From: Bacillota bacterium
GTDB taxonomy: Bacteria; Bacillota; Clostridia; UBA1381
DNA: 8,232 bases
Direction: 5' to 3'
Assembly: GCA_021203665.1 (NCBI GenBank)
Contig: JAJQAT010000206.1
Location: 1-8,232 of the forward strand
Shown: positions 6,910-8,232 of the stretch, piece after piece
Layout of the letters: each line of letters begins with the position of its first letter
Position numbering within the stretch: position 1 is the stretch's first letter
The notes under the pieces: generated by a model
Databases searched by the model: none
What the model saw: only the letters and a program-made list of their open reading frames with translations
What the model was told of the DNA's origin: nothing
Position numbers and translations under genes: made by a program

Positions 6910-7596
6910 TTATTTCGCATTAAATCTATATCCGTTGCCGCGCACCGTCAATATATACCGCGGTTCCGACGGATTGTCCTCGATTTTCATACGCAGTCTG
7001 TGGATATGGGATATAACGCTTTTGTCATCGGCAATATATTCATCCCGCCACACGCTTCCGCAAAGCTACTCTCTTGTTAAAACCTGTCCTTTATGACGGA
7101 CAAGAAAAAGCAAAAGCTCAAATTCCGTCTTTGTAAGCTCCAATTCCTTACCGTTTTTCCGAACTGTTCGGCTGTATTCGTCAATCCTCAAGTCTTTAAA
7201 TATCGTTTCCTTTTTCGGTTTTTCTATATTTTTATTTGCCCCGCAGCGTCTGACAAACGCCGCTATGCGCAAGGAAATCTCCAAAACGCCAATCGACTTC
7301 AACAGATAATCGTCCGCGCCTATTTTAAAAGCCGTTATCGCGTTTGCTTGATTTCTGTCATTCTCTGCCAATATAATCGGAATATCACTCGCTTGCCGAA
7401 TTTGAACAACGGTAAAAATCCAATCGACGCAAAATGACGTGTCTATCATAACAAGACTGTACAAGCCGCTCAAAATGCGGCTTGTACAATCTTCAGTTGT
7501 GTTTTGAATCTCGACGGCGATGCCGTCTCGGATAAGATAATTTGAGAGCTGTTCGGAAAATCCGGACTTTTCACCGATATACAATATCGTATTCAC
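6910..7596 (-). pseudogene. OmpR-family response regulator interrupted by an in-frame amber codon
   Basis: This would be a 228-codon two-component response regulator, a receiver domain joined to a winged-helix DNA-binding domain. The GTG start at 7596 has GGGAGTGA 6 bases upstream. Residues 1-118 form the receiver: phospho-acceptor Asp52 (LVMIDTS), GADDYLLK with Lys100, and a final RIAAFVRRC. The usual acidic pair is replaced by Gly8-Glu9 (LYIGEK), and the conserved Thr/Ser by Ala77 (PIILAEND), so phosphorylation is doubtful. Residues from about 130 form the winged helix (KTEFELLLFLVRHKGQVLTRE), but codon 177 (7066-7068) is TAG. The same frame continues with LCGSVWRDEY, SVISHIHRLRMKIEDNPSEP and YILTVRGNGYRFNAK to TAA at 6910, a complete family-typical C-terminus. 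The family consensus LTREQL points to CAG changing to TAG. Without readthrough the product lacks the recognition helix and wing. No histidine kinase gene is adjacent in the window. Confidence 0.88.
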
Positions 7597-7613
7597 TTAT
7601 GTTCACTCCCACG

Positions 7614-7629
7614 CATTATTGGAATAATG
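7614..7629. repeat. 16-bp palindrome upstream of the response regulator
   Basis: CATTATT (7614-7620) and AATAATG (7623-7629) are exact reverse complements with only two bases between them. The element lies just upstream of the ribosome binding site of the regulator gene (7603-7610). The short spacing suits a protein-binding DNA palindrome better than an RNA hairpin. Confidence 0.45.
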
Positions 7630-7648
7630 TTTTGTAATCCGCATACCG

Positions 7649-7665
7649 TCTTAACTTATTGTTAA
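7649..7665. promoter_or_regulatory. Possible response-regulator binding box (11-bp period)
   Basis: TCTTAA (7649-7654) and TGTTAA (7660-7665) are direct half-sites starting 11 bases apart, the spacing expected for OmpR/PhoB-type tandem sites. The same stretch also contains the inverted repeat TTAAC (7651-7655) and GTTAA (7661-7665). On the minus strand TTGAAA (5 of 6 matches to a -35) lies just upstream at about 7676-7681, but no convincing -10 follows. Autoregulation is inferred only. Confidence 0.25.
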
Positions 7666-7727
7666 AATATGTATTTCAATGCAATGATTTTCATTAAAAA
7701 TAGCAAATATATATTCTGCGAATGCGC

Positions 7728-8232
7728 CTAAATCCTATCATACAGTCTATACAAAATAACCGCCGCGTCGGCTCGGGATATGGGGGTGTTCAAATCTGAG
7801 AGATCGTTTTCGGTTATAAGTCCGCTATTGAGCGCCAGCGCAATTTCCTCCGCCGCCCATTCGGGCGCGTCGTAGGTATTTTCCGTTTCGGACGCGGTCA
7901 CATTCCTTTCGTTTTTCAAGGCTCTCGCCGCAAGCGATATAAGCTGCACCTTTGAAATCCGGTCGTCGCCGCGGAAGGTGTTATCCTCAAATCCCGAAAT
8001 GATACCGTATTTTTTGCTCGCTCCGGCTGTGTCGTAATACCACATATCCTCCGTCACATCGGAAAAGCCGCCGTTTCCGTCCGCATCCGACTGCGCCGTC
8101 ATCCGAAGCAGCAGCGCCGCCGCTTCCGCACGCGTTACAGCCGCGTCCGGCGCAAACTCCGTATCGCTTACGCCTCTAATAATCCCCGCCCGCGTAAGCG
8201 CGTTCACGGCTTTTTGAGCCTCGTCAGACTTG
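7728..8232 (-). CDS. S-layer homology (SLH) domain protein, C-terminal part
   Basis: The 5' end of this gene lies beyond the right edge: the reading frame is open to 8232, and the apparent start at 8207 is an internal Val codon (GTG). The visible 167 residues are three SLH repeats, which in Gram-positive bacteria bind secondary cell-wall polymers and hold proteins at the surface. Repeat 1 is nearly complete (AVNALTRAGIIRGVSDTEF then AAVTRAEAAALLLRM). Repeat 2 is full (FSDVTEDMWYYDTAGASKKY, GIISGFEDNTF) but carries ISKVQL in place of the TRAE-type motif. Repeat 3 runs from APEWAAEEIALALNSGLI to ISRADAAVILYRLYDRI. Three C-terminal repeats are the usual anchoring arrangement, so the missing N-terminal part is probably the functional domain, for example an enzyme or adhesin. 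It ends with TAG exactly where the third repeat should end. No terminator is evident before the regulator gene 131 bases downstream. Confidence 0.9.
   Translation of the reverse strand, partial: KSDEAQKAVNALTRAGIIRGVSDTEFAPDAAVTRAEAAALLLRMTAQSDADGNGGFSDVTEDMWYYDTAGASKKYGIISGFEDNTFRGDDRISKVQLISLAARALKNERNVTASETENTYDAPEWAAEEIALALNSGLITENDLSDLNTPISRADAAVILYRLYDRI

Noticed and set aside
7066..7068. TAG as a recoded sense codon (genome-wide amber reassignment or pyrrolysine)
   Set aside because: The SLH gene ends on TAG (7728-7730) exactly at the end of its third repeat. The expected residue at the interrupted codon is an ordinary Gln, so a nonsense mutation is simpler. Local suppression cannot be excluded.
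8205..8207. GTG at 8207 as the start of the SLH protein
   Set aside because: The frame stays open to the window edge, and the upstream residues KSDEAQKA continue the first SLH repeat; there is no signal peptide or ribosome binding site at the GTG.

Overview
The window looks like a chromosomal segment from an anaerobic Clostridia-class Firmicute, probably a gut or rumen plant-polysaccharide degrader of the Oscillospiraceae/Monoglobus kind. This is inferred from a Gram-positive type secretome (strong GGAGG-like Shine-Dalgarno sites, S-layer homology repeats, BspA-type leucine-rich repeats), a pectin-backbone lyase of family PL11, and a small protein resembling DUF6809. No rRNA, tRNA, CRISPR array or insertion sequence was seen.

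Left part (1-1036). A 211-base leader holds a terminator-like hairpin and a candidate promoter with an internal inverted repeat. It precedes a small XRE-family regulator on the + strand (212-541). This gene converges on a small minus-strand gene of uncertain function (579-866), with a shared hairpin between their stops. A strong bidirectional intrinsic terminator (983-1020) closes the large minus-strand block that follows.

Main block (1037-8232, all minus strand, transcribed right to left). In order of transcription the genes are: the C-terminal part of an S-layer-homology protein that runs off the right edge (7728-8232); an OmpR-type response regulator interrupted by an in-frame amber codon (6910-7596); a secreted papain-like cysteine peptidase with accessory domains (4756-6840); and a 1204-residue secreted rhamnogalacturonan lyase carrying two blocks of BspA-type leucine-rich repeats (1037-4651). 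A perfect 21-bp inverted repeat lies immediately upstream of the ribosome binding site of the lyase.

The block reads as a cell-surface and secreted module: an SLH-anchored protein, a protease and a pectin lyase, with an orphan response regulator that may once have controlled it. The regulator is the most notable item. Translation continues in the same frame past TAG for 51 codons that encode the rest of a normal winged-helix domain, so one nonsense substitution (most simply CAG to TAG) explains the break. Its receiver domain also lacks the usual acidic pair and the conserved Thr/Ser. The peptidase gene is visibly more AT-rich than the GC-rich lyase gene beside it, which suggests different histories.
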